Assembly (NCBI GenBank): GCA_963920575.1
Contig: OY986964.1
Coordinates: 35,764,527 to 35,828,526, forward strand
DNA length: 64,000 nt
Source of the DNA: Narthecium ossifragum
Taxonomy: Eukaryota > Streptophyta > Magnoliopsida > Dioscoreales > Nartheciaceae
Reading direction: 5' to 3'
Numbering within the stretch: the stretch's first letter is position 1; each line of letters starts with the position of its first letter. Shown here piece by piece: positions 21,573 to 33,520 of the stretch. Both the position numbers and the translations under genes were made by a program. The notes beneath the pieces were generated by a model. It was not told the DNA's origin and did no database searches. It saw only the letters and a list, made by a program, of their open reading frames with translations.

Positions 21573-21779
21573 GGCATACGGCACGGATGCGGCAGGAGAG
21601 TTTGAAGCGAGCAAGCCAGGAGCAGGAATAATGTGAGACAAAAACCATATCATATCTTTTTCATATGAATTAATTATCAAACCGGACCTGATTAGTACCA
21701 TCCAAAGTGCTATGGCAAATTGGCCCACATCTCCAAGTACACCATGCTCGATCTCTGTAGTAATTGGAGTCAGTACAAT

Positions 21780-22049
21780 AGGGACCATATATGAGTCTCT
21801 CATGCATATCACATGGCGTGATTCTCTGATGGCATGGGCTGATGTACTTCACATGATATATATATATATATATATAAGTCTCTGATACGTATCACATGGC
21901 ATGATCCCCTTAATGACATGAGCTGGTGATCGGCAAATTGGCATGATTCCCTTACTGGCATGAGCTGGTGATTGGCAAATTGGCACATGATATATATATG
22001 AATCCTCTCATACGTATTAATGGGATGAGCTGGTGTGATGGCACATGAT
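21780..22049. repeat. Tandem repeat array, continued at 28074-28195 after the LINE
   Basis: Units of about 90-125 bp carry TCTCATACGTATCACATGGC, ATGATTC..., GGCATGAGCTGATG and ATATATATAT in order. The array is interrupted by the LINE at 22050-28073 and resumes on the other side, so array and LINE together explain most of 21.8-28.2 kb. Confidence 0.75.
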
Positions 22050-22114
22050 TTTTTTTTGATTAGTTGAGCCCGAGGGCTAAGGGACCCTATGGAGGATCGA
22101 GTACAATCGCAATC

Positions 22115-25100
22115 CTAGGAGCCGGGGGCATACCCCTCAGCTCCCGATTCATTACAAAATTGAGACCAAACTCTAAGTGCCTCTCGAGCTTGCCAGTCTG
22201 CGTGCAAGTTTTCCTCGCGTGGGATGTAGGCGACTCGAAATTCAGCAAGTTCCCGGGCAGCCCACCAAATTCCATGCACCTCCTCTTTAAAGCTCGCTGG
22301 TAATGGCAACCTTCCCTCTATCATACGGACTGCATGCAATGAGTCACTTTCTACCAATATCTGCTTGAATCCGCAGTGAATCGCCTGGGTAACAGCCACA
22401 CATATAGCTTGAAGCTCTCCAGAGAGAACGGAGCTGGCCCTGCTCACTCTGCTTGTAGCCCAAAGTATATGGTCATCTTCATCGAAGCATACAGCACCAA
22501 GCCCAGCCATGCCAGAAGAATAATCCATGGAGGCGTCAGTGCGCAGCCTGATGCTGCGTTCTTCTTCCACAATCACCTTGTGCGGACGCCGCTTCGATAA
22601 CCCGATGTATTCATTCACTTGCCATCTAATTAACCTGGCAATATCCCTCGCGCCTTGTCCTGCTCCCTCAGCCACCACCATGTAGCGATCTTTCCACAAC
22701 CACCAAGCGCCATAGGCAAGTAGGGAGGCTACCTGTATGGTTTCCTCGGACTTTTGAGGACAACCGAGCAAGGTCAGGTACGAATCCATGGTGAAATCAG
22801 GGGTGTTGACGTTGGTGCCGACTATGACCTTGCTTCACACATCGCGAGCAAAACGGCATTCAAAAAGAATGTGTTCCACAGTTTCCTCTGAAAGATTGCA
22901 TCGAGGGCAAAAATGGTCGGATGCTAAGCAGAGTGACCAAAGAGTTGCTTTGGTTGGAAGCTTTCCATGCATAAGCTTCCACATGAACATTCTTGGTCGC
23001 GGTCCAGCCGGGGCGTGCCAAATCCTTTTTCAGAATTGAAACTGCTCTGTTTCACGCCGCCCACCATCCGCATCCTCAAGCATTTGGTACGCTGAGGCAG
23101 CTGTGATTGTGCCATCCTTGGTCCACGTCCATCTGGGGTGTCTACTTGTGGCATGATGAGAAAGAGGAACATCTAGTATCCTCGCAGCCATGGCGGGGTG
23201 AAAAAGAGAGCTGAGCTTGCACTGATCCCAGTTGCCATCTTCAGTGAGCAGGTCGGAGACCTTCATTCGAGACAAGTCTTCAGCAGCGTTAACAAAACAG
23301 GGCACTGAGAGTAAGGGTCCTTCGCCAAGCTACCAGTCATGCAGGATGTTCGCACGACACTCCACGCCGGGTTCCCAGCGATATTGCTTGCGAAGTATGT
23401 CAGCAGCCCTGCACACAGAACGCCATAAGCAGGAAGCAGAGGATGAGCTTCGAAGAAGAGGGAGAGCTCCCTCAAGTTTGTATTTGGCTCGGCAGATGGA
23501 TGTCCAGATGCTCCCCTGAGGCTCAAGGAAGGTTGCCGCACACTTCATTCTTAAAGCTAGCTGCCAACGTCGAAGGTCCCTGAGGCCAAGGCCGCCTTCC
23601 ATCTTGTGACGGCAAACGGTGTCCCAAGCGACCGTCGAGAGAGCTCCTCTTTTTCCTTGCCAAAGATAACTGCGAGTCATGGTGTTGATTTTGTTCAGGA
23701 CGGTAACAGGGGTGGGTACCGACGACATCACAAATACTGGCAAAGCCTGTAGCACCGACTGAACCAGCACCGCCCTCCCTGCCTCTGCTTTGTGTGAGCC
23801 GCTCCATGCTGCAAGGTTCCTCTGCACTGCATCGAGGAGGAAGGAGTAGTCCTTGACCTGGATCCTCCGTGAATCCAAAGGGACCCCTAAGTATCGCCAA
23901 GGCTCAGTCTTCCTCGCAAAGCCAAGGAGCTGGGACAGCATTCTCCTTCGCCTAGGAGAGGTAGACGACGAGAACTTGACGCTTGACTTGTCGGAATTAA
24001 CTTCAAGACCTGAGAGCTTCTTGTATCTCCTCAAGATGTTGGTGAGTTTCTTCGCCTCCTCCCTCGTAGCAGTAGTCACAAATAGGCAGTCGTCGGCGTA
24101 GAGGAGGTGGCTGATGGGTGCTGCCAAGCTTGTGTAAGTCACCCCTTGCAAAGCAATAAGCGGAATCTTGGTGAGCCTGGTGAGCGCCTCCTGCGCCAGG
24201 ATGAACAAGTATGCAGATATGGGGTCTCCCTGGCGAAGTCCACATGCTGCCGGGAAGAAGCCGCATACCTTCCCATTAATCAGAAGTGAAAAATTGGTGG
24301 TGGTGATGCACTCCATCACGAGGTTTATCCATGCTTCTGAGAATTCCATTTGTGTGAGGATTCTGTGAATAAAGCTCCAGCTGACTGAATCTTACGCAGC
24401 TCGAATGTCCACCTTGATAGCCATGAGGGCTGATGTTCTTGGTGCCTTCTGCAGCGAGTGCAAGAGCTCGTGAGCCGCTCCAATGTTATCCTGTATGGAT
24501 CTACCAGCGACATAAGCCGATTGCTCAAGGCTGGTCAGCTCCTGAAGTGCTGGTTTCATCCGGCCAGCCAAGATGGAAGAGATGACTCTGTAGCATACAT
24601 TGCAAAGACTGATGGGTCTGAACTCCTTGATGCGCCGGGGGTTAGCGCACTTAGGGATGAATGCAATGTATGTATTGTTCCACCCTCTTGGCAATTGGCA
24701 ATGCCTGAAGAAACCTTGGACAAGGGAAGTGAAATCTCGCCCCAATGTATGCCAATGCTCAAGGAAAAATTCTACCGTCAACCCATCGGGTCCGGGGCAC
24801 TTGTCCCTCCCCATCGAACGGAGGACAAGCAGGATCTCCTCCATCGTGACATCACCAAGGAGAATGTCTTTGTTTTCAGGAGAGATGCGAGGAAGTGGTG
24901 GGAGAGCAGCAGTGGAGCTTCCCCTGTCCCGCGCCCACAGCTTCTGGTAATGATCCAGGAACTGTGCTTCGATCTCATCATGGTTGTCAATGATTGCACC
25001 ATCTTCAGCTACAAGCTCCTTGACCTTAGAGCAGTAATGTGTAGATCGAGCACCTTGATGGAAAGAGTGTGAGTTTCTATCACCCTCAGTAACCCAAGCT

Positions 25101-26161
25101 CTCCGTCGATGTTGAGCAATGTACAATTCTTGTTGAACCTCCAGAGCGAGCATCTGCTGCTCCAGGCTTCGCAATCTTTGCTCTTGTCGCGGAGGAAGGG
25201 GGCCTTGTTCCTCCTGAAGGTATAAATCATGGAGATAGTGCTCTAGATGGATATGGGAATTAGTAATATCACCTTCATCTCGTCGATTTCACGTTTTGAC
25301 CAGCTTCCGGATTTCTTTGATACGTCCATGAAAGACGTACTGCTCAGAGCCTCGACGCTGCCTCCTCCATGCTCGAGCAACACCTTGCTTAAAGGATGGA
25401 TGCACGTTCCAGATTTGCTGTAGTCTGAATGGTGACGGGCCAGAGCATCGATTCTCTGGGACCAGATCAAGCAGGATGGGTCTATGATCAGACCGGTGGC
25501 GTGAGAGATGCGTTACCTCAGCTTGAGGGAACCATTCTCTCCATAAAGGATTAACCAAAGCGCGGTCCAATCGCTCCAGTATTCTAGCACGCCCACTCTG
25601 CTGGTTGGACCAGGTGAAGGATGGTTCCTTGAATCCGAGGTCCATGAGATTGTTGTGGGTGATGAAGGATAGGAAATCCATAACAGAGGTGGTGTACCTG
25701 AAACCTTGTCCACCCCGTTTCTCCTCCGAGTTCGCCACCACGTTGAAGTCTCCTATCATAAGGTGAGGCCACCCGGAGTTATTGATCTTAGATAGCGCTT
25801 CCCAAAGCACTCTGCGTTCCCAACCTCGACGCGCAGCATAGACAACGGAGACAAACCATTGTCCAAGCCCCTTGGTGGTGATCACGCCATGAATTGCTTG
25901 ATCTGTGAATTGCTGGAATGCAACTCTACCCACCTGGGCTCTCCAGACCGCTAATATGCCGCCATGGCGACCTTGTGAGGGAAGGAGGAAAGTGCACCAC
26001 TGAGCTCCAAGCCGTTGTGTGATGAACCCCAAGTTGGAGTCAACAACCACCGTTTCCAGCAAAAACAGGAAGTCCGGGCTGTACTTCCTAAGTAAGCGTC
26101 GACATGCGCTCACAGCTCTTACCGGTCCCAATCCGTGGCAATTCCAGGAAAGAACCTTCAT
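22115..26161 (-). pseudogene. LINE ORF2: endonuclease, reverse transcriptase, zf-RVT, RNase H, with five stops in one frame
   Basis: One frame of 1,349 codons holds an APE-type endonuclease (SWNCHGLGPVR, LLETVV, MIGDFNVV, RSDHRPILL), the reverse transcriptase (GPDGLTVEFF, FRPISLCNV, CGLRQGDPIS, YADDCLFV catalytic box), the connection and zf-RVT region (CPRCNLSEETVEHILFECRF), and an RNase H domain (RTDASMDYSSG, SGELQAI, VESDSLHAVR, HADWQAREA). There is no frameshift. In-frame stops are TGA 25291-25289, TAA 24394-24392, TAG 23332-23330, TGA 23032-23030 and TGA 22837-22835. Four of the five stand where the family has Trp. Its ATG overlaps the ORF1 stop as ATGA, a layout used for termination-reinitiation. 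Confidence 0.93.
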
Positions 26162-28055
26162 TGATCACTTCCAGAGTTAAGGGGTTGCTCGTCCCTTGGA
26201 ACAGTATGCTTGCATCGCTTGGGCTGACTTTCGACCGGGTGCATGGATTCATCTAGCACTTCTCTCTGCGGGGTGAAACCTGGCGGGATGGGTCGATCCT
26301 CAACTGCCTCCATACATCGCGTGAGGAGCTCCCCATCATCTTCCACCATATGGTAGGTGTCGTCTGCCATCTGGACAGGACTATCACCTAACAGTGCTTG
26401 GTTGAGAGCCAACATACCACCCTGATGCGCCACCTCCATTGCACTGTCATCAAGCTCCTGTTGCTCCATTGGATCAAAGCTCATCGATTCAAAGGTTTTG
26501 TAACTGCGGGGAATAACGAGAGGCCCGGGACGATTTCCTCTGTTTCGCTCCCGCGCGTACCAACCTATCTCCTGTAGTGTTAGCGTCGCCAATTCCTCAT
26601 CATCAAGGTCTGCCATCGTCTTGGCTATTGGGCTGAAGCGGTTTGAGCTGGGCCCTTTGATGGTGCTGCTGGAAGCGACTTGGGCCCAAGTCTTAGCAGG
26701 CCTGCTGGGCTGGAGCCCAACATCACAACTTTTAAGAGAGGTTGAGGCAACCCTAATCTCAGAAGCTTCCCCTCGATCGCCGCCATCATTCCTTTGGATG
26801 CTTGTGCGATCGCCGCCGCTGGCAACGATATCTTTTGTCCCTTCTCTCCCACCTACGTCCTTGTCCAGTACGGTGTCGTGGCTGCATCTCTGGTCGCCAG
26901 GCTGGCGTGACGTCCTGTCAGAGCTTGTCGCCACTGCTGCTTGCTGAGTTGGCTGCTGAGGTGGCCCCTTTGTCCGTACATCTTCCCCGCTGGGCTTGCC
27001 TCCTCCGCGCTGGTGTGTCGCCGTTGCCGGATTAACCCCCTTCCTTCCCCATCTTCGGCGATGATGCACCGTGTGCCATGCCCCCGGTACGACATCAAGC
27101 TCCGGTTTCTCTGGGTTAACTTGCTCCGTGTCCATACATTCCGGTGAGTGGTGCATTGTGTCGTTGTACACCGGTGTTTGATTTCCTTCTTGCGTTTGTG
27201 CCTTCGCTCTGGAGATCTCCTCATCCCGCTGCTTCTGCATAAGCCGCTCCGGGCAACTGGGATCCCTATGCCCAAGGAGGCCACATCAATCGCATATTTG
27301 AATATTCTCGTATATGAATGGCTGCAGGAAGTAATCCAAGTCCCCGCCGATACCCTCTTTTGGTAAGTAGGTACCAATGCATGCCGGGATTGTGAGGTCA
27401 ACTTCGACGCAAACACGAGCATATCTACATCGATCAGTATATTTGGTAACTGTGTCGATGGCGAGCGGTACCCCAACCTCAGCGACCATGTTGAAGATGC
27501 CCTCCCTGTCAAAGAACTCCGTTGGAAGATCTGGTATGCGGATCCATACCGGCGCCTTGGTAAAAGCAGCAGCAGATGGGCGGAAGCCATTTCTCCAGCG
27601 AATGAGTGCGAGCGTTAGACCATCCACCATCCACGGCCCTCCCGTGAGGATACGGAGCATATCCTCCTCAGAATCGAACTTGAAGGCATAGACCCCTCGG
27701 GCCATGTCCGTGACCAGGAAGGGGGCGTCGGTGCGCCAGAGACCAGCCAGCCGCCGCCGGAGAAACTCTATGCCGACTCTCCCACCAACGAATCGCTCGA
27801 ATAAGGTATAACTCCATTTGCTTGTGAGCCTGTGCAAAAGCGCCGGTGACATCGTGGTTTTTCCAGGCGGAAAATACCAGCACCTCTCTGCTCAATGGCC
27901 TCAGCAAGCTCCACACCACTCATCATCTCCAAGGAGCCGGACACTGCGACGTTGATGCGGGTGCGCGCATTGGCCGGTGGCTGCCCCGATGCTCTGGGGA
28001 TGGGGGGAGCGCTGTCGCGCTCAAGCTCCGGCGGTAAGGGCTCTCTGTCGCGCAT
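26158..28055 (-). pseudogene. LINE ORF1: DUF4283 nucleic-acid-binding protein with CCHC zinc knuckle, broken
   Basis: ATG at 28055. The N-terminus (MRDREPLPPELERDSAPP) runs in one frame to about 27862, where an A-run has lost a base. From there the DUF4283 region continues in the next frame (LTSKWSYTLFERFVGG, PFLVTDMARGVYAFKF, GPWMVDGLTLALIRW, PVWIRIPDLPTEFF). A CCHC knuckle of the form C-x2-C-GLLG-H-RDPS-C sits at about 27297-27255, but one of the two residues between its first cysteines is replaced by a TGA stop (27288-27286). The hydrophilic C-terminal part stays open to the stop at 26158. In intact relatives this protein packages the LINE RNA. Confidence 0.88.
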
Positions 28056-28497
28056 TTTTTTCAGTTTTTCGTATGATGGCACATGATGTATATAAAAGTC
28101 TCTCATACGTATCACATGGCATGATTTTCTAATGGCACAAGGCCATGAGCTGATGAACGTATATATGGCACGTGATATAGCACATGATCGATCAGAACCA
28201 GAAATTAAGCGCTGGCTTGGTCACACACCCTTAATTACATAATTTAGGTTGTGTGGCAAGTTGCACACATTAATTACCTTGCTAATTAAGCCATGTGAAC
28301 AAAACCTAGTTTAAATAAAATTACTTTCCTTGTAGAAATATGGGTTACTTGTACGTCCAAGTGGCCTGTTGCATGCATCACGTGCCCTTACAGAGAATAT
28401 TAAATATGTACTGTTATTGGACTTAAAAAAATGTTTCTCCACTAGCTCTTCTTTATTATTAGTTTATTTTTCGCATCATTATTCACAGTTATTTCGC

Positions 28498-28509
28498 TTA
28501 TATATATTG
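28498..28509 (+). promoter_or_regulatory. TATA box of the RIBA gene
   Basis: TTATATATATTG lies about 75-85 bp upstream of the ATG at 28582, with a GA-rich leader (AGTAGAGAGAGCTAGC) between. Only about 300 bp separate it from the repeat array and LINE at 28.19 kb. Confidence 0.55.
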
Positions 28510-28581
28510 TAAGGTCACCAGAATCACCAGTTGACCACCTCACCTCCAGTAGAGAGAGCTAGCTAACCTTGCGAGAGGAGT

Positions 28582-31500
28582 ATGGCCTCCATTGTTTCCC
28601 CCATAAGCATCATCCATTGCTCAATGTAAGCTCTCCTTAAATCACTATATATGCATTTATATTAATGGATCCATGTTATGGTTTTGTGGCCATGTTATGC
28701 AAAAATTTATTTTAGTGTTTTTTTTTTGTTTATTTGAGTCCCTGTTTGATTTTTTGTTGGAAGAGAGAAAAGTATAAACCTGAGTGATATGTCTTATGAT
28801 TACTTTTTTGACACTAATTACCGGAGTTGAGCCCGGCCGCATCCGGACATAACTGGTGCTTATTGGAAGCCTGTAGATACACAGATCGATCATGCACTCT
28901 TTTGCTCTATCTAATTATAAGTTGGATTAATCTTGCTCATATCATTTGTCAAACCAATAATTTTAAATAGCTGCAAATAATGTGAGATAAAAAAATCCCA
29001 CGAGCTAGGGACATGCATGGGATATGAGATCCACAGGACAAGTAAATTAAAGTCTTTTAAACATTTGATCAAATCTTATCCTACTTGCATCATGAAAGTG
29101 AGGAGGCCCTTTGAAGCAGGCATCGGAATTGAGATTAGATCAATGGCCGATCATCTTTATTTTGGCTTGATGATAATAGTGGTTGAATGAGGTATCATTT
29201 GTTTCTTTATTTCCCCAACTATTCCTAAAGCGTGGCAAATCATGTCTCACAGTTGATAATTAAAGTCTCTAGCAGAGGGAGATGCAATTTTCATTTCGAT
29301 CAAAGATTGAACATCACAGATTTGTCTACCTGTATAGTATACTCCTATATGAAAGAAGAGGTCTCTAATGTTCAGCTTTCTCAGCTTGATGATTGGTGGG
29401 AAAAATCAGATACATTTACAGTCAAATCCCTTCACTCTTTTTTGAATGATCGCGGGACCTGATCTTGGCTACCAATGTATTTTTGGAGGATGCCACTTCC
29501 TTTAAAGATTAAGGCATTCGGTTGGTTAATTAGCTATTAACAACAAGATTCTTACTGTAGTGTATAATCTTCTGAAGAAGGGATGGAAAGATTCTTACTG
29601 TAGTGTATAATCTTCTGAAGAAGGGATGGAAAGGAGAAGATCAAATATGCAAGATGTGTGACTCTGAGCCCGAAACTGTTTCTCATTTATTCCTTGAATG
29701 CTCTTTCTCTCATAAGCTTTGGACTGTGTATAAGCTTGCTGTGTATGAAGATTAAGGGGGGGGTTTGGTGTGGGTGGGGTTAGCTTATTCGGGGTTAATG
29801 GGGGTTAAGGAATTTTAAGGTTAGCTTATTCTGGGTTAAGAGGGGTTAAGAAATGTAGATAGGAAAAAACAGAGTGGTGGTGATAGATGGAATGAGAATA
29901 AAATAATAATAATTATTTTTGATATTTAGAGATAAAATGTGGTGACAAGGAGTTTAAACGGGGATAACCCTCCTTAACCCCATACCAAACAGGGGCTAAA
30001 GGTCATCAAGGGAGTGTGAAATCATTATGGAGCTTATGAAGAGAAAAGCGGGTCGTGAAGAAAAAGAAGAAGAAATTGGGATTGTGGATAGAAAGAAATA
30101 GCAAAGTTTTCAACTCCAAATATAAATCAATGGAAGACCTTTTTCAAGCATGCATCAATAACTCTCTTGTCTTATGGGTTTGCTATGATCTATCTTTGAG
30201 AAAATTGGGACGGTCACATCTAATTAAAGAAATTTATCTACAAATTGTCGGAGTAAAAAAAACGGTCAACACGATACAAGCTTTATTTTTTTAGCTGAAT
30301 GGTTTTAATTATCTTCCTGGACCTTAGTTTTGTTGCAGTTAGTTAATTTAGGGAACTTATGATTTTGTTTTTTTCTTCTCCCTAGGGTAATCTTTGTTGT
30401 AATATTGTCTTTGGTTTTGTGTTCTAACTTTCTTACCAGTTTCTTACTGAAATGTTCAGAAGAAGTTTCTCTTCCCGAGTGAATTTAGGGTTTAGTCCCC
30501 TCTCTTCCTTCTTAAAAAAAAAAAAAAAAAAATTCCTCTCCTACTTTATCTAATTATTTATCAAACACGTGAAAAGTATTTAATCCTCTACGTCATCTCT
30601 CGAATATATTATCCTAGAATTATATGCTCCCATCCCATCATCCGGCCTATTCCGTTATACAATTAAACGTGACAATATTTATCACCTGAATAGTTACAGG
30701 TATTTGAATTATTTTAGAAGCCCATTTTCTACAACTGGGAAGAAGGTCAAATGGACATCAACTCATCCAAGAAACACCTCACGCTGGGCTCTGAAAGGAG
30801 ACAATGGATTCATTTGGAACGCGCCAAGACTAGATTCAATTCAAACAGGTGTTGCAGCACTTGGAACAAGCGCAGCAGACACTTGCCCTGCTTTAGCTGA
30901 TCATGACTTCTTCGTAGACAATGGTGAGCTTGATTTGGATTGCCCTGCTGAAGGGTTCTCATCCATATCAGAGGCTATTGAGGATATACGTCAAGGCAAG
31001 GTTAGTCATATTCTCAAAGAAAACTTTTAGCTTATGAAAAGAGCGAGGTGTACGGGTGTATCCAATCACTTAAAATGGTGTGTTTGGTTTGCAGTTTGTG
31101 ATCGTAGTTGACGATGAAGATAGAGAAAATGAGGGAGATCTTATAATGGCAGCATCTATGGCGACACCAGAAGCCATGGCTTTCATTGTAAGGCATGGGA
31201 CTGGGATCGTATGTGTGAGCATGAGAGGAGAGGATCTCGATAGGCTAAAGCTTCCTCAGATGGTTTGTTCAAAGGAAAACGAGGAGAAACTTCGTACGGC
31301 ATTCACCATATCAGTGGTATGTCTGCTTTCTAATCTTCCATCAATCATATAGTATTTATTCCAGTTCTACGAATGCTAGCTTCTGAAACAAAAGTTTTCA
31401 TGATGAAATGTAAAAATTTTAGGCATGCTAGCAGAGAGTTGAATCAGTGGGAGGTGCTTTTCACGTTTTGCATGGCACATGTTTGATGCTATGAGCCAAT

Positions 31501-33382
31501 GAGGCTTAAAAGTGGAATTTTAGTTGCTACATCTTATGATAGTTTCTGTGTGCTTAGTAGATCTTTCAGTGAGTTTGCTTCATGTATTGAATTGAATTGA
31601 TTGTCTAGAGAGCATGTTTTGTGTAGGATGCTAAGGAGGGTACAACAACTGGAGTTTCTGCTGAAGATAGGGCAAAAACTATATTGGCTCTCGCGTCCAC
31701 TACATCCAAGCCTGAGGATTTCAAAAGGCCTGGTCATGTATTCCCCTTAAGGTACAGAGAAGGCGGTGTTCTGGAAAGGAATGGGCACACAGAAGCTTCT
31801 CTTGACCTTGTTATGCTTGCTGGTTTAGCTCCTGCTGCAGTTCTATGTGAAATAGTGGATGCTGATGGCTCAATGGCTAGATTACCAAATCTCCGTGAGT
31901 TTGCACATAGAGAGAATCTCAAAATTGTCACGATTGCTGACTTGGTGAGGTATGCCATTTTTATACCTCTAAAATGCCACCTTTGCAACTAACTGGATGT
32001 ATATTTCAAAAATTGGAAATTATAAGAATATATATTTGATCACTTAAATTATAGTCAAACACTCTAGCATCATCTTATCTCTTCTGAAACATTTGCTTCT
32101 GTCTTCTTAATTTTGTTGTAACTAAGAGCTGGAATGTTGCTATGCTGATATGGAGTGATTTGGCAGGTATAGAAGGAAGAGAGATAAGCTAGTAGAGTGT
32201 TTCTCTGTTGCTCGTTTACCCTTGGAGTGGGGATCCGTCCAGGCCTATTGTTATCGTTCCATGCTTGATGGGTTGGAGCACATTGCTATGGTTCATGTAG
32301 GTAATCATTTCAGAATGATAAGAATCTCAAACTGATCATAGATATATTTGAAGCAGCGAATGCATTTCAAGTTTGTGTTTTTAAAATTGATCTATCATGC
32401 TATTCAGCTTCTTATATGTTGGTATGAGAAGAAACCTCTATTAAGCACTAGAGAGTATACTACAAGACCCTATTGAAGACGTTTGCTCGATATTAGATGG
32501 ACTAATCTGGAACTTGTGTTTCAAATCACCAATTGTACTAAAAGGTTAAGTAGAGAGTTGTGTTGTATGCATGAGTTGCCAGCTTCTATATATTGGTCTT
32601 GAAATTTTGCAGGGTGATATTGGAGATGGGAAAGATGTTCTAGTGAGAGTGCACTCTGAGTGCCTCACAGGGGACGTATTTGGGTCAGGCAGATGTGATT
32701 GTGGGAACCAACTAGCCATGGCCATGGAGCTCATAGAGAAAGCTGGGAGGGGTGTCTTAGTGTACCTACGTGGGCATGAGGGGAGGGGTATTGGCTTGGG
32801 TTATAAGCTCCACGCTTATAACTTGCAGGATGCTGGGCTTGATACTGTTCAAGCAAATGAAGAACTAGGGCTTCCGGTGGATGCTCGAGAGTATGTAATT
32901 GGTGCAAAGGTACATTACCCAAAAATCTCAGCATTTTGATCTATTTATTTTTCATAGCATCATCATGAATCAAAAATCTGTTAGATCTATACAACATAAA
33001 CTCATTCCTTTCCATCAGCATAGTTTCTGGGACACAACTGATCACGTAGGTACGTAACATTCTCTTTGGCGTGTTTTTAGTTCTTTTAAGAACACTAATC
33101 GAGTTCGTACGTGTTATAAAAGCACTGCAAATAACCTTTTGGATTGAGATTGAAGATAGTTTCATTCTTTTGCAGATATTGCGAGATTTAGGTGTTCATA
33201 CCATGAAGTTGATGACCAACAATCCTGCAAAGTGTGTTGGGCTCCAAGGCTATGGCTTGACCATTGTCAGTAGGGTTCCTTTACTGACTCCAATAACTAC
33301 TGAGAACATGAGATACTTGGAGACAAAAAGCCTAAAGATGGGGCATATCTACGGTATCAATGGCAGCAAGATCAAACCTTGA
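28582..33382 (+). CDS. RIBA: Bifunctional riboflavin biosynthesis protein RIBA (DHBP synthase / GTP cyclohydrolase II), plastid
   Basis: Seven coding exons join in frame to 507 residues: 28582-28625, 30700-31000, 31095-31316, 31627-31949, 32167-32296, 32613-32909 and 33176-33382, all with GT-AG borders. Residues 1-60 are Ser/Thr/basic-rich, as in a plastid transit peptide. DHBP synthase (about 115-320) has [44 protein letters not shown] and GHTEAS. GTP cyclohydrolase II (about 340-500) has the zinc-binding [30 protein letters not shown] and DAREYVIGA. Both motif sets look complete. Plant paralogues that lost one activity are known, so enzyme assay would be needed to be sure of both. The enzyme supplies the two entry substrates of riboflavin synthesis. 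Intron 1 is 2 kb and holds a LINE fragment with a nested MITE. A decayed copy lies at 20.8-21.6 kb. Confidence 0.95.
29230..30531 (+). mobile_element. 5'-truncated LINE fragment in RIBA intron 1
   Basis: Sense-strand peptides match the zf-RVT region of a different L1 lineage: [17 protein letters not shown] (29.40 kb), [37 protein letters not shown] (29.65 kb), then after a [24 protein letters not shown] (30.08 kb). It ends in a poly(A) run at 30514-30531. There is a 43 bp tandem duplication at 29547-29632. It has the same orientation as RIBA. The 5' limit and target duplication are not certain. Confidence 0.72.
29756..29996. mobile_element. Harbinger-like (Tourist-type) MITE nested in the intronic LINE
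   Basis: The ends GGGGGGGGTTTGGTGTGGG and (inverted) GCCCCTGTTTGGTATGGGG are flanked by TAA at 29753-29755 and 29997-29999, the 3 bp duplication of this superfamily. The interior repeats GGGGTTAAG-type words. It splits the LINE coding region. Confidence 0.75.
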
Positions 33383-33487
33383 AGTCAGCATCCACGGTCT
33401 ACATTCGTGTAAAATAATCATATCTGAAAATAAATAAACTTTGTTATTTATTTTTTCCCCTAATAAAAAGACATGCATGACTGTGAA

Positions 33488-33520
33488 TTTTTTTTTTTTT
33501 TGATTAGTTAAGCCCGAGGA
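33488..33520 (-). mobile_element. LINE 3' tail remnant
   Basis: A T-run (33488-33501) followed by GATTAGTTAAGCCCGAGGA is almost the same as the tail of the complete LINE at 22.05 kb. How far the fragment reaches to the right is not clear; the sequence to about 33723 shows no LINE protein motif. Confidence 0.6.

Larger units (their letters stand above)
22050..28073 (-). mobile_element. Full-length L1-type LINE, 6,024 bp
   Basis: The perfect 14 bp duplication TGATGGCACATGAT flanks it at 22036-22049 and 28074-28087. On the minus strand the element starts ACGAAAAACTG, has ORF1 (28055-26158) and ORF2 (26161-22115), then a short 3' UTR ending in TTAGCCCTCGGGCTCAAC and a poly(A) tail (T-run at 22050-22057). 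Truncated relatives with the same tail are at 4.4, 10.2 and 33.5 kb (minus) and 8.7 kb (plus). Both ORFs are inactivated by point changes, so this copy cannot move by itself. Confidence 0.95.

Noticed and set aside
23853..25072. Several plus-strand frames of 80-200 codons
   Set aside because: All are shadows of the minus-strand reverse transcriptase frame of the 22-28 kb LINE.
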